NCBI GenBank assembly: GCA_019775845.1
Contig: JADQAV010000041.1
Coordinates: 62,001-126,000 of the forward strand
Source: Myrmaecium sp. VS I D KN 1
Lineage: Eukaryota; Ascomycota; Dothideomycetes; Valsariales; Valsariaceae
Reading direction: 5' to 3'
DNA length: 64,000 nt
In this document: piece after piece, positions 12,135 to 24,555 of the stretch
How positions within the stretch are numbered: the first letter of the stretch is position 1
How the letters are laid out: every line of letters begins with the position of its first letter
Made by a program: the position numbers and the translations under genes
The notes under the pieces: model-generated
What the model saw: only the letters and a program-made list of their open reading frames with translations
The model's database searches: none
Told to the model about the DNA's origin: nothing

Positions 12135-13327
12135 CTAAGGTAGCACAATGTACTTTTTTAGCTTCTCGGGGATGGCATCGAAGAGCTTCTTCTCGTTCAA
12201 CCACTTCTTCGAGAAGAGGCGGTCGGCGTATCTGTAAGCACCGTCGCACAAAAGCGTTACAACAGTGTGTCCCTTCCCAAGCTTTTCGGCGACCTCCTTT
12301 GCAGCCACGACGTTGAGTGCGGAACTGGCGCCGAGGTAGAGACCTTCCTCGTCCAGGCATCTGTACACCATCTCAATGGTCTTCTCGTCGCTGATATGCA
12401 AAGATCCATCCAGAAGGTCAATGTCTGGCTTCAAGTTGTCCGTCACGCGGCCCTGGCCAATCCCTTCCGTAATGGAAGAGCCGGTGCGGTCGACCAGCTT
12501 ACCACCGCTCTGGATGTAGGAATGCAGCACGGACCCGGGAGGGTCGGCCAAAAACGCCTTGACGCGGCCGTCGGACTTCTCCTTCAGGAATCTAGTGGTG
12601 CCAGCGAGCGAGCCGCCGGTACCAGTGGCGCAAGTAAAGGCATCGACCTTGCCGCCGGTCTGGTGCCAGATCTCCGGACCGGTGGTTTCGATGTGAGCCT
12701 GGCGATTGGCCGTGTTGTCGAACTGGTTCGTCCAGACCGCATTGTCGAGGCTCTCGGCGTGGCGCCTGGCCTGGTGATTGTAGTTCTGAGGGTTGTCGAA
12801 GGCTACGGCAGGGACAGGATGGACCTCCGCGCCAAGCAGTCTCAGAAGATCGATCTTGCCTTGCGACTGGGTGTTGGGCATGTAGATGACGAGCTTGTAG
12901 CCCTTGCTGCGACAGACGTGGGCAAGACCGATGCCAGTGTTACCTGCAGTGCCCTCGATGACGGTCCCGCCGGGCTTCAGCAGTCCGAGTCTCTCCGCGT
13001 TCTCGACGACATAGAGGGCAGCGCGGTCCTTCACGGAACCACCGGGGTTCTGGAATTCGGCTTTGCCTAGAACTTCACAGCCGGTCTGCTCGGAGAGGTG
13101 GTTCAGACGAATAAGGGGGGTGTTGCCAATGGCTATGGAGAGGCCATAGTTAGCAGGTCGAACAGTAGAACAAAGGATCTTGAGCGCTTGCCGTCAACCA
13201 ATCCTCGCCTTGCGATCCCTTGCGCTCTCGAGACCTCGACTAGATGGGCTGCCTCGGGCCTCTGTGAGACTGCCTCGGCAGCTCGCCAAGCGGTGGCCGC
13301 AAACCTTCGAGCGCCAGTCCGGAACAT
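12135..13327 (-). CDS. Cysteine synthase (O-acetylserine sulfhydrylase family), mitochondrial type
   Basis: PLP-dependent enzyme of fold type II that makes cysteine from O-acetylserine and sulfide, or a close relative. Exon 1 (13327-13192) encodes an Arg/Ala-rich start [20 protein letters not shown] that looks like a mitochondrial presequence. Exon 2 is 13132-12135; total 377 aa. Motifs: [10 protein letters not shown], the PLP lysine in GGSVKDRAA, a phosphate-binding region [10 protein letters not shown], and the glycine loop [10 protein letters not shown]. The [10 protein letters not shown] form and the C-terminal [10 protein letters not shown] segment are like the fungal Mcy1/cysteine synthase 2 group rather than the bacterial CysK type. 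The intron (13191-13133) appears to use a GC donor (GGCAAGC): a GC-AG intron is the only join I found that restores [12 protein letters not shown]. It is divergent from the condensin gene with 483 bases between. Confidence 0.9.
13133..13191 (-). other. GC-AG intron in the cysteine synthase gene
   Basis: 59-nt intron with donor G/GCAAGC, branch point GCTAAC and acceptor CCATAG. Splicing here is the only join I found that fuses the presequence exon to [10 protein letters not shown] in frame. Confidence 0.75.
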
Positions 13328-13810
13328 GCTGTACTCGGTGGTGCCTCTTTCGATATCCAAGAAGCCAGTGCCGTGGAGGAGAGTCGTCACGTCCGAGATT
13401 CGGCGATTGTGTCGATGTCGCCATTCGGTCGGCTTAGTCACACACACCTCCGATCTCCTTCCGCAACCCCCGCCAGGGGCTCGAGGTAGAGATACAGTAC
13501 AGCATCTCTTCTCCGTCAGGGTCGCATTGTTATCTCAGACCATAGAATAACCACTGACGATATATCAAACTCGGCATCGTTATATAAAATGATGTATTTC
13601 CCTCCTTCGGCGGAGTACCAGCTCGCAGAATCTACGTGATAATTCCTATCTCCGTGCAATCTCCAGCCCCGCGCCGTCAACGCCGCGCCGGCCCAATGAT
13701 AGTCCGAACCGCTGGGTGTTGATGGTAAACAACACTTCCTGCAGTACGGCCTATAGAATACCATACTAGCATCGACAACCAGTACGTCGAGGCCAGCGTA
13801 AGCAGCAATA
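13328..13810. promoter_or_regulatory. Bidirectional promoter region, cysteine synthase / condensin
   Basis: The 483 bases separate two divergent start codons and must contain both promoters and leaders. Short open frames cross it on both strands but none has coding support. I see no clear TATA box or named factor site. Confidence 0.4.
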
Positions 13811-16800
13811 ATGCCCGGACGGGTAACAACTCGCGCGGCGCGCTCGTCTGCCGCGGCGAATCGAACGACCGGACAAAGCGCCAGATCGCGCGCCGCCTCC
13901 GCTGTACAAATACCCGACGAAGGACCCGACACTTCCTTGCGGAAGCAGATATGTGCCATATTCCAGGACGCACAGCGGAACATTACAAGCCAGAGGAAGC
14001 TGGTAGTGAACCTCAGGAAGATTCAGGAGGCATGCTGCTACGAACCTGAAAATCCGAAGAAGTCCGTTGTCGATGAGGATTTCGATGAGCAAGACTTCAA
14101 TGATGAGATCGGGCGATGCATCAAGAGGATATTATGGATCAAGAAGACTGAGCCTGTGGGGCACAGGCTCGTCCGCTTTCTAGCATTGTTCCTTAGGCAT
14201 TCCGTCGAGAAAGGTACGTCAAGTCAGCCAGGAACGGTGAAAGATCGCAGACTGACTCCGTAAATAGACGATGCTATCATGCAAGGCGACCCAGAAGCCT
14301 CAGAACCCCAGGGCACGCCGGCTAGGCGTCTCGTACACCATATCGTTGCCCTAGTAATTCCCTTCCTTACGGCTAAAGATAAAGTCGTCCGTTACCGGTC
14401 CACGCAAATCATCCAGCAAGTGGTGAACATGGTTGACAGCATCGACGAAGAATACTTTCATCTCATCCGACTCGGCCTTCTCAAGCGCGTCCACGACAAA
14501 GAAAATGCTGTGCGTAGTCAGGCGGTGCTGGGACTTGGCCCTCTAGCCGGCGAACTGGATGAGGAAGAAGAAGACAGTGACGATGATGAGGCTTCGGGAG
14601 GCGTCCTCAGGCAGCTCGTAGAAGCCTTGCAGCATGACCCTAGTGCAGAAGTCCGGCGTTCACTTTTGCGCAATCTTGCATTCACACCTCATACCCTGCC
14701 GTTGCTACTCGAACGCGCTCGAGACTGCGACCCTTCAATTCGCAGACTTGTCTACACCTGGGTCCTTCCCCATCTGGGAGATTTCCGTGGTCTGTCACTA
14801 ACCCATCGGGAGAAGCTTCTCCGCTGGGGATTACGAGATCGCGATGAACACGTTCGTAAGGCCGCCGCTCGCCTTTTCTACGAACGATGGATAGAGGACT
14901 GCGCGGCTTCTCACAGGGAAAACGAGGACGGTGCTGTGCAGCCTCCGAATCAAATATCACCACCATCTATGCCCGCGTTGCTTGAGCTTGTGGAACGCAT
15001 AGACGTTATCAACAACGGCATAGAATATAACCGGGACGGAAACATGGAACACGGGATTCCCTTCGATGCAATGCAAGTCTTCTGGGCTGGCCGACCGGAC
15101 TATGTTGAGTTTGTAACGTTCGATGAGGAATTCTGGAAAAACCTGGAACCTGAAGGGGCATTTATCGCGAGGACATTCAACGACTACTGCCGTTCCTCTG
15201 CGAGCGACAAAACTAGAGACCTATTGGAAGACAAGATGCCCGAAGTTAGCGCATTCGCCTATCTGCTGAAGGAGCACCTGAATAAACTCATCGAAGGCTT
15301 GCGGAAAGCGGCTGAGCGCGATGCTGAAGAAGATGCCGACAATGACGAAGACGATACGGCTGGTCCGGAGTTTTGTGTCGAGCAGCTTCTGCATATCGCG
15401 CTTACTCTCGACTACTCGGATGAAATAGGGCGGCGCAACATGTTCACCGTCATGCGAGAAGCTCTGGCGCTTCCGGAGCTGCCTGAAGAATGTACTAGGC
15501 TAGTTGCGGACGTGCTAAGGATCACTTGCGGAAATGGTGCGGATGACGAGCGCCAGTTCTGTTCTATAGTTACAGAGGCTATTGCTGAGGTCCATGACAC
15601 CATAATGGTAGATGAGGAGGTAGAAGGGGAGGATGACGATGATGAGGAAAGTTTCCACTCTGCTCAAAGTGAACTGAGTGAGATAAACGTCTCTGCAGGA
15701 GCTGGCCAGTCAAGAAAGAACAAAACCAAGAAGGGCCCTCAGAACAGCGAGGAAGAGGAACAAGACGAGGAACGGGCGATCCGAGAGATCATGGTCAACC
15801 TGAAGTGTCTCAATATTGCTGAGTACATGCTTCAGAACATCACCTGCGATCTCGAGTCTCAGCACACGCTTGTTACGATGTTGAACAACTTAGTTGTCCC
15901 TGCAGTCAGGAGCAACGACGCTCCTATTCGCGAAAGCGGCCTCAGGTGCTTAGGACTTTGCTGTTACCTCAGCGAAAATCTTGCGAAGGAAAACCTCAAC
16001 CTCTTCCTCCATTGCTTCAAGAATGGGCACCAAACCCTTCAGACGATATCTCTCGAAGTTATCACCGATATCGTCTGCAGATACCCGCGTCTACTCGCAC
16101 CTCCGCCCGCGGATGCTTCCACAACTGAGCCTCTCACGCCTGCGGGAAGCGAGCCGGTGAACCCGAATGTCAAGCCTTTGACCAAGATGTTTCTTCGAGC
16201 ACTGGCCAATCCGCATCCCTCTCCTCTTCCGGTCCTTGCAGCCAAAGCTGGGAGCAAGCTTTTGCTTAACAGCATGTTACCCACGGCTGCTGCAACCGAT
16301 TTGCTCAAGGCCTTCATTCTCTCGTATTTCTCTCCCGAAACCACTGACAACGTAACGCTTCGACAAATCCTGTCGTATGTCATTCCTACCTACTGTCATT
16401 CGCTCCTTTCCCGGGCCGAGCATATGGCCACCGTCACCGTGCCAATCATTTCCAAGCTTGTGGGCCTTCGCGACGAGCTGCAACTGGAAAATGCCGGAGC
16501 CGATGAGGCAATGGTATCTTGGGCGGTTTTGGCTGGTATGTTTGCGGAATGGACTGACGGTCGCCGCGTCGTCGGGATGATACCTTCCACTACCATCCCA
16601 GCAGCGCATAACTTCCTCTCGGCGCCGCAGCCAGAAGATGTAGGAATGAAAGAGGAAGCACTCCATCCGCACATCATCCTTGCTCGCGCCATCCTCGAGA
16701 AGATAGGCACAGCAACTTGCTCCCGCGAGGAGAGGAAACCGCTGTTCAGCCTGCTCGCAAAACTGCATGTTCTTCCGTCCCCGACGGGCAAGGAAGCCCC

Positions 16801-17815
16801 GAGGATGACCGATTCGCTCAATGAAATGTTGACCGAATTGCTGGAATACGTCGAAGATGTGGAACGTGCAAATGTCGCTCCGGATGCTGTCTCCCGCAAT
16901 GCTATCACTAAGCTGGCGGCTGCTCTCACCAAAGTCCTTGGTTCTCCCCCTGATGGTGAGATTGAGACGGCGCAGAACCAGGAACCCGAGGACGCGATTA
17001 GCGGAGCAGAAGATGCCGAGAAGACAACGGCGGCAGATCAGGAGGAAAGACAGACTTCCGCTGTCCCCACCGAGCAAGAGAGCGTAGCTGAAGAAGAGAT
17101 AGACGAGGAGGCAAGCGGATCGGAGACGCCTAAGCCGAACCGCCGCGCACCTCCAGCTTCTACAGGCCGACGCGGTCCTAGAGCTTCCGCCTCTGCCACG
17201 TCAGCGAGCCCGTCAGTCGATGAACGGCATCGGGATGAGAGTGAAATGCCATCTCCAGCGCCTCGATCGATAAGGGCCAAACGGGCGGCAGCCACCAGGA
17301 AATCGCAAACTCGCGTTTCAGTGTCCGTTACTTCCGAGGACGAAAAGCAGGAAGAAGAGGATGAAGACTCGGAGGAGTCCGCGCTCAGCTTTGCGGCCAC
17401 TGGGATGCCGGACGCCGAGGGCACGGTCTTTCCGGTACATGACAACGACAGCACCATTCATTCGGCCTCGGGGACGGAGGACGAGGGAGAGACCCGCGGG
17501 GTGGAGGAGACAGATGAGGGCAGCACGATCGTCGTCCGCAAGCCGACGAAGCCAGCCCCACCGGCGGCACCGCAGCCTCGGAAGCGCGGGAGACCTAGTA
17601 ACGCCGCCGTCGCTGCTGCCGCTGCTGCCGCTCTATCTGCCCCTGCGCCCGCCTCGCCAGCACCCAGGGGAAGGGGCCGAGGACGGCCCCGCGGTAGTGG
17701 GACGAAGACGAGCGCGCCATCTGCTCCGACGGCGCCACGGGGTCGCGGTCGGCCGAGGAAGAACGCGCAGCCGGTGGAGGACAGCGTGATGGAGAGTTTA
17801 CTTGACAGTGATTAG
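13811..17815 (+). CDS. cnd3: Condensin complex HEAT subunit 3 (Cnd3/Ycg1, CAP-G)
   Basis: Non-SMC HEAT-repeat subunit of condensin, needed for mitotic chromosome compaction; with the kleisin it forms the DNA-binding groove. Exons 13811-14213 and 14268-17815 join in phase to give 1316 aa. HEAT-like helices run from about residue 45 to 940 (for example KVVRYRSTQIIQQVVNMVDS, VRSQAVLGLGPLAG, PSAEVRRSLLRNL). Acidic insertions lie near 245-255 and around residues 590-650. The region after about residue 960 is disordered and charged. It ends with three AT-hook cores: RKRGRPS (about 1240), GRGRGRPRG (about 1269-1276) and RGRGRPRK (about 1293-1300), separated by alanine/proline linkers. The family is firm; the AT-hook tail is visible but its role is inferred. 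Confidence 0.95.
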
Positions 17816-19291
17816 AGGAGTGGATTTCGTCGATGTGATGGATCGGCCGTTGTTGCTATTGTTGATTGGATATATTAACCCTTTTTTTGTTCATCGCGGG
17901 GGCGAACTTGGCGTTTATGGGTCAAAGTCTCTACCTTTCTTGTTTTTTTATTTTGCTCTCCCTATTCTGTGGTAGGAGGGATCTTGGGGGGGAAAGGGAA
18001 GGGGATCTTCAACGGTATATACCTTATTGCTTTTGACGGAAGGATTTTCATGACGGGCTGGATGGATGGGCTTTGATGATCGAGGGGTGGCGGTGGGGCG
18101 TATGGGATGTGATGGGATGGGTCAATGATATTACGCTTTTGACCGACTTTTTTTCGCCCTTTTGACGATGCGATGGTGTGAGGTGATTTGGGCGTCATCT
18201 TTCGCTGGTAAAAGCCCGGGATATACCCTCCTTTTATTCATCTTTTCCCCTGAAGATTTCCCACGGCATCACGGTGGTGATCGGTGAAGGAGAGAAGGGA
18301 TGTTGGAGTGCGAGGAGATGAGTGGACATCCTAGTGCTGGTGATGATGGGAGCGAGAAAAGTCTGTTTTTTCTTGACGTCTCTCTCTACAGATTGGTATC
18401 ACCCATATATATGCCTTCCCCTCTTCCACCACCGCCCGCAAAGGTCCTCCCACTCCCTTCTCTTGATCTTACCAGTCCCTCAATTATGAATATCTCCACC
18501 TCCTTCTCTCCTTCCTTTCCCACTCTCTCTTCCCGTTCATCGTCCACCTTAATCCGATCCGACCCTGATCTCGTCATCGCGCCCAAGCCTCCTTCCCCTC
18601 GCCCATCGGACCAAAGAAGGAAGAAAAAAGGAGGGGAGAAAGAGAACGGAGATAAAAGCCAGCCAATAAGCGCGTAAAAAGAGCGGCGATCCGTAATCGT
18701 CCAATAGCGTTCTGTTTTATATCTTGCGACGCTCTCACCCGCGGATCGTAAAAGGGGCGCGATACTGAAAATGAACTGGGTCAAAAGGCAGGAGAGCAGG
18801 ATTGTAGGATCGTAAAGTTTTTGTCCTCGAACGGCTGATGACGAAGAGAAGATGGCGAGAAAGTGAGGAGGTTAGATGTTTGGTTGGAGGTCGGTCCCTG
18901 CCTACTATGGTGACAAGAAGATAGGAAGGGAGGAACAGAAGGACCGTGGAGCAAAGCTGGGAAGGCGCGGAGACACGCAATGCAACGCAATGCAATGTCA
19001 AAGGGAAAGGTTACGGGATACGGGCGGAATAAGAAAAAAGATGCAGTGGATGAACGATTTTGTGGCATTGGCCGGAGCACACTTTTAGTTTTCCTTGCTC
19101 GGAAAAGGAAGGGTTGAGCAGCCCTGGGAGAGAGGTGAGGTTTAAACGAGGGATAGGAACGGGGGGATAGGAAATGAGAAACCAGGGGGTATATTATCTA
19201 GGAGAAACGAAAGAAAATTTGAAAGCAAGAAAAACAACACCGCTGCCACCGTCACAGATCGCTATGCCCTTCCTTTTCTCTCCCCCTCCAA
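17816..19291. other. Convergent intergenic region
   Basis: About 1.5 kb between the condensin gene and the convergent F-box gene, holding both 3' UTRs. There are CT-rich stretches (18415-18620) and a GGGATGGATGGGC-like stretch near 18056-18120. Several short open frames occur on both strands, all of low-complexity composition. No gene is supported. Confidence 0.5.
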
Positions 19292-21023
19292 TCATCTCCA
19301 CAGATCGGCCCGGCTCGCTCTCCGCTCCGACCGGGTCGGGGAGGGGAAGCCGGAGAAGGAGTGGGAGGAGCCCGGCCGGCGTTCGACGGGCTCGTCGGCG
19401 GGGATGGCGAGGAAGCCGCCGAAGCCGTTGCCGACGATGATGCTCCGGCGGGCGTCGCCGCCCCACTGCGGGCCCAGGCCCTTGTGGGCGGAGTAGCTGC
19501 TGAGCGGGCGGCCGCCCATCATGCTGCCGCGGCGGCCGGGCACGTCCGACGGGGTGACCGAGGTGAAGACCCACTCCAGCTCGTCCTCGCCCTTGCTGTA
19601 GACCTCGAGCGGCTGGCTGAACGTGGCGCCTTTGTCCCGGCCGGCGTCCGCGGCGAAGGAGGGCACGGGCGGCGCGAGCGCCAGGGTCTCGGGGAAGTTC
19701 GGATCGCAGACGTAGAGTTCGCGGAGGGCGGGAAGGGAGTTCGACAGCAGCGAGGAGCTGAGGTAGGAGTAGTAGGACGCGGCGGGCGGGTGGAGGGACT
19801 GGTGGTTATCCGGAGACGAGGTGATCTCGAATACGAGCTTGCGGAGGCTGGTGGAGGTCAAAGCCTGCAGCTCGTCCGGCGGAAGGGACATGGAGACCTG
19901 CTGTACGATCCTGAGCTCCTTCAGGTGAGTCGCGGCGCATGTGATCTGCCAGAGGTCGGCAACTTTGACGCCGGTGGACTCCAGCGACAACTCGGTCAAG
20001 GTTGCTGCGACAGCTGGATCGTCGAGATATGTAGCCAGGCCATTGGCGGTTACTGCGGGCGTGTCGAGAAGGGTAAGTTTCTGGAGGGGCGGGAAGGGCG
20101 GAAGGGCCACGCTCTGCTGGAAGACCGTATCGTTGACCCAGGGCAGGTTGACGATCTTGAGCTCACGGAGGTCGGGAAGCGCCGCGAGAACGCGCCGTAG
20201 CACGTTGGGTTCCACACGGAGCTCCCGCAGGTCGATGGCTTCCAGCCTCTGCCAATGGCGCTGGAGCAGCGACTCAAAGAACTGCTCGGCCCCAGCCATG
20301 TATTTCATCTTCCGGAGGTCCGGACACCGGGCCTGTAGCTCTTGCCGCAGCGTGAGACATGAAGAGTCGCCGTTGAAAACGCCGTCGGGAAGGTCGACGT
20401 AGCGGAGGTTTGGCAGCACGGAGACGGTACGCGCAAGGTCGGCCTTGCACGTCTCCCGCGTCATGTACGGCACCCGGAGGTAACGAACCGCGTTTCCCAT
20501 ATGCGCGTTTTCTCGCACCGTGCGGGAGAGGAGCTGCAGCCGGACGGCCGGGGGGTCGATGGGCTCGTGCCGGGAGCGACGTCTGCGTTTCTCGGTCAAG
20601 ATTTCCTCGAGCTCGCAATAGTGGACCGCATCGATACGGATGCTCGTGTAGCTACGCTCCGTGTCAGTGGAGAGGGGAGCAATCTCGGGAACGCGGCACT
20701 TACAGCAAGCCAGACGCCACCGGATACCAGTCGCGTCTCACCTTGGTGCAGTTGGCAAGATCGCGCAAGTCACAGGACATGCAGCCGTCGCCGTCGCCTT
20801 GGGAATCCTCGCAGCTCTCGTAGCTGAAGTCCTCGACGTGCGGACAGACGTAGGTGAAGATGAGCCGAAGGACATCCTCGGGGAGGTTCTTGGTGAAGTC
20901 GGCACCCGGTCGTACGGGAGGGTAGTTGTAGACGGCGGCGGTAATGGATCCCTTGCTCGCGGACTTCTCCTTGTGTTTGTTCTTCGACTTGGACGTCAGC
21001 CGGAAGTGTTTCATGAAACCCAT
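19292..21023 (-). CDS. F-box protein with LRR-like repeats
   Basis: Probable substrate adaptor of an SCF ubiquitin ligase. Exons 21023-20704 and 20651-19292 join across a 52-nt GTAAGT..TAG intron to give 559 aa. The N-terminus is lysine-rich. An F-box-like segment runs from FTKNLPEDVLRLIFTYV (about residues 43-59) to DWYPVASGLLYTSIRI (about 110). Leucine-rich repeats follow with the LxxLxxLxL rhythm (LPNLRYVDL, LEAIDLREL, LPDLRELKIV, LQKLTLLDT). The C-terminal ~120 residues are disordered and Ser/Gly/Arg-rich. The start MGFMKHF was chosen over upstream in-frame codons because the preceding sequence is Pro/Arg-rich and leader-like. The substrate is unknown. Confidence 0.8.
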
Positions 21024-23379
21024 GGCGGCGATGCGGAAGCCACTGCGCGGCAGAAGGGGGTGATCAGCACATATATTGCGAGGCGCGCGAGGTGCGATGC
21101 GAGGAAAGCGAGGGGCGAGCGGTGGGAGAGGTTCGCGCGGGCGCGTAGGAGGGAGGCGGGAATTGAGGATGGATGTAACTGAAGACGGCGACACCAAGGA
21201 AGCTGGCTTACCTTTTAGGTCGTGAGGGTTGCTGGCGTCGGTGTGGGGTTGTTGACTGCCCTGACTGCCCTGGCTGCCCTTGAAACGGCCGGTTGAGGGG
21301 AATCATTTAGCTCGATTAGCGCGCCCGCGGGACGCCTCGCGTTGCCGACACGATAAGGCCAGAGGCGTCGGAGTGTCGAGGCTGACGCAGCTGTATACCT
21401 ACCACTACCTCAACTAATAGTATTATGTGAAGGACGGATTGTCTTTCCTGCACAGCCGCACACGGCCGTTGTTTGTTCGTGAGAGCTGACTCGTAGCTTA
21501 GTATGCGGTTCCTGCTGGAGCGAGTTGAGCTTCACAAACAATCCGGTGCAGTTCGTTCTGCTCATGGGCGGTCGATGACACTGACTCTCTTCTTTATCAA
21601 TCGAGGGCGTGAACGGCGTATCCGTGTCAAGGCCGGTCAAAGAGCCAATTGGCTGGGAATGAGCTTCTTGGTCGCACGCTGAACGCCTTGCTTGATATAA
21701 TCGAGCTCTCCCCGTCACAACAAACGAGGTCTGGGAGGCGCAGATGAAGAAGACGCCGAACAAAGAGGGGGGAAAGAAACGGAAGGATTGGGAGGATGAC
21801 CAGGCAAGGATCTTCTCGTGTTTTACCCATTCAATGATGATCCAGCTACCGATGATTTGAAGAATGAACCGCACACAAAAGACATACCAAGAAGAGGACG
21901 GTGCGAGAGGGCTCGGTACGATGGCTGTCGTCTGCTGAATGAATCGCTTCTCTACCCAGCGTGTATCACTATTACCACATAGGTCATCTCTGTAGCTTAC
22001 GCAGACGCCGTCATGCCTGTGTACGGTGGTGATCGAGCCCCTGCATCCTCTTTCAGCCTAGACGGGCGTTCGTGAAAGCATTACTTCTTCACGCTCCGCC
22101 AACGGCGCATCCAAACTACAAAGTACGGGGTCAACAGCGCCTGAAGAAGGCAAGCGACCTCTGGACGAGTGGTCGAAACAGAACCATTCCTCCTCCATAT
22201 TCCTTCACTCCTCAAGCCAGAAGAGCCAAAAGGACGAACCCACGTCCAACCATTCAAACGGCTACTTAGCGCCCTCGTTGAACCTTTTTCCCCAGATTGC
22301 GCCGAAAGGCGGCTTCCCGTTCTTTTTTTACCACCACCACCATCGCGGCCACCGCGAACAGAGAGCGGACGTCCCGGCCCAGGTGTCTAGGAGCAAGGGC
22401 AACCCATGAAGTCAGGAAATGACAAGGGTTCATGGGCGGGACAAGGTCCAGTGATCGCCGCTCGCGCCCCCTTTGAGCGAGCGAGCGTACGAACATGGAA
22501 ACGAACGAACGAACGGAAAGTGACCCCGTCCAAGCTCTCCTCGGACGGGGCACCGCAGCACACGCGTCATCGCGTTTCTGTTTCCCCTTCCTACCTACCT
22601 ACCCAAAGGAAGCCGTGTCATAGTTCTATTTTTTTGGCCGGCGGAAGTGCGGCGGCGGAGGATGAGCATGGTTGATTTCTCCTCCCTCTTGGGCCGTGCG
22701 ATTCGGCGCACGACGATCCATCGACCGGCAATAAAAAAAAACCGCGCTCGGTGGAGGATGTAGATGATGAAGGCAGAGCCCCTGAGTAGATGTGTATGTA
22801 TGTTGACGTTCAAAATGTTGTCTTATACTGCGCCCCGGAGGACGCAGGGAGAGGTTGACGACTTTCCGTTGTATGTTCAGCTACGACGAGGCTGCAGGGT
22901 CTCCTCTCTGCCGCCTTTGGGGAGGGAAGTGGCTGAGAGTGCTGTTGAACGATGAACGAGTGGCCAGCCAACTTACCTTGGTAAGCAGCGGGAGGCACAG
23001 GCACAAGAGCTTCGACTGAAGTGCTTCCGTTACGTGAGTTATACTTAGATCACGCTGGGTTTGATTTGTACATCACATTATAACAAGGGCCGAGGAGGCG
23101 GTTAGGTTGCTGTGGACAAGCAACGCCCACTTCCCGCGGATGCTCTTCCGGGAGGACGGCGCCGGTTGTGATTGGGCGCGCCCGAGGGAGCTACAACCTG
23201 GAGCTCACGCATCTCTCATCCCCCCTTCCCCCTCCATCCTCATGGCCAGGACGGGAAAGGCAAGCTTCCAGACGGGTTCCCCGTCCTGTGTGAGATGGAC
23301 ACCGAGGTCGTGATGAACCCCCCGCATTCCCCGGCTTGCCTTTCTCATATCGTTGCATACAACTCTCCGTCTCGTCTCT

Positions 23380-24060
23380 GGTACCTCTTAGGTACCGGGA
23401 GAGGGAGTACTTACAATCTAGGTACCTAGGAGAAGAGCTGGCATCGTGGCAGTTCACTCGATGCATCGATACACACATACATACGATTGTGTCCATTGCA
23501 CACTTTAACATCGTCGTGCCTCCGTCCTGCCCTTTTCCAGCGATCGGTCGCAGGTACTGATGCCAATATATTTCCTTTGTACCAGGTCGGTACCTCACGG
23601 TGCCTACGGTGCTCCATCACTTCGTACAGATGTACGGGGAAAAGCCATCTTGAGGGGGAGGAGGTCACCAACCATGCGTTGCTGGCCGTGTACGACGTAG
23701 GACCTGGGGGACGTGGGCAGCGCGATGCTCATCATATGGCGAGGTACCCGCCGCCTTGTCTCTCCCCACGCGCCGCACGCGACGACGGAGGGGGATTGGC
23801 CCTCGCGACAGCCGGCCATGAAGAAACTCGCACCCTCCCCTTCCCCCTCGTGCGAAACAGATCATCCGCTTGCCGACGTATGTACATGTTTACATACCTA
23901 GTATTTGGTAGGTACGGCCCCGTACATATGGTCGAGAAAGGACGGATCTGGGGAAATTAGTAGGTAAGGTACCTATGTATAGCACCACACGGTACGGAGT
24001 AGATACACACCTAGTACTTGCGAGTAGACATCGTAAGGTACGTACCTACCCTAAGTGCCG
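23380..24060. repeat. Cluster of GGTACC/TACCTAGGTA palindromic segments
   Basis: Many short segments built from GTACCT, TAGGTAC and CCTAG occur here, for example near 23381-23396, 23418-23430, 23590-23597, 23742, 23895-23915, 23962-23976 and 24036-24050. They are partly palindromic and separated by unrelated sequence. Function unknown; they could be remnants of small palindromic elements common between fungal genes. Confidence 0.5.
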
Positions 24061-24514
24061 ACGACCTCTTTCCGTTCCACGACCAGTTCGTGCAAAAGCG
24101 CTGAACCGCCTTCATCGCTTTTTCTATGTCTCCTCTTCACCTCGAAAACTGCCAGTGACCCTCGACATTGCTCGTCCGTCGGGCAAACGAAGCGCGCCAA
24201 CAGCCGATTTTTTTTTCCAACGGCCGCGATGGAGAACCGTTGACGGCAGAGGTTCGGCAAAGGTTCTTGGGCGCAATCTGTTTGCCCGTCTGTCTATCTG
24301 TCTGTCAAGCGGACGTCGCACGCGGCCAGCCCGGTCGTCGGCATGAGCGACTTGTGGCAGTCCGATCGTCTTTGCAAGACAGATGGTCATGGCCGCCATG
24401 TTCTCTCGCACACATCTTTGTCTTGCGTGCAGTGATACATACGCACGCTCCGGTGCTATATCTGTTGCTGAGCTCGTGCCTCCCGGTCACAAGGCACATG
24501 CAGGGATCATTACT

Positions 24515-24555
24515 CTCATCATCATCATCATCATCATCATCACCACCACCACCAA
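24515..24555 (+). repeat. (ATC)n/(CAC)n triplet repeat
   Basis: About nine ATC/TCA triplets pass directly into four to five CAC triplets. It lies between genes, outside any supported coding exon. Confidence 0.8.

Noticed and set aside
21410-21874. A 154-codon minus-strand frame in the gene-poor region
   Set aside because: No motif, no splice-compatible partner, mixed composition and a position inside a promoter-like region.
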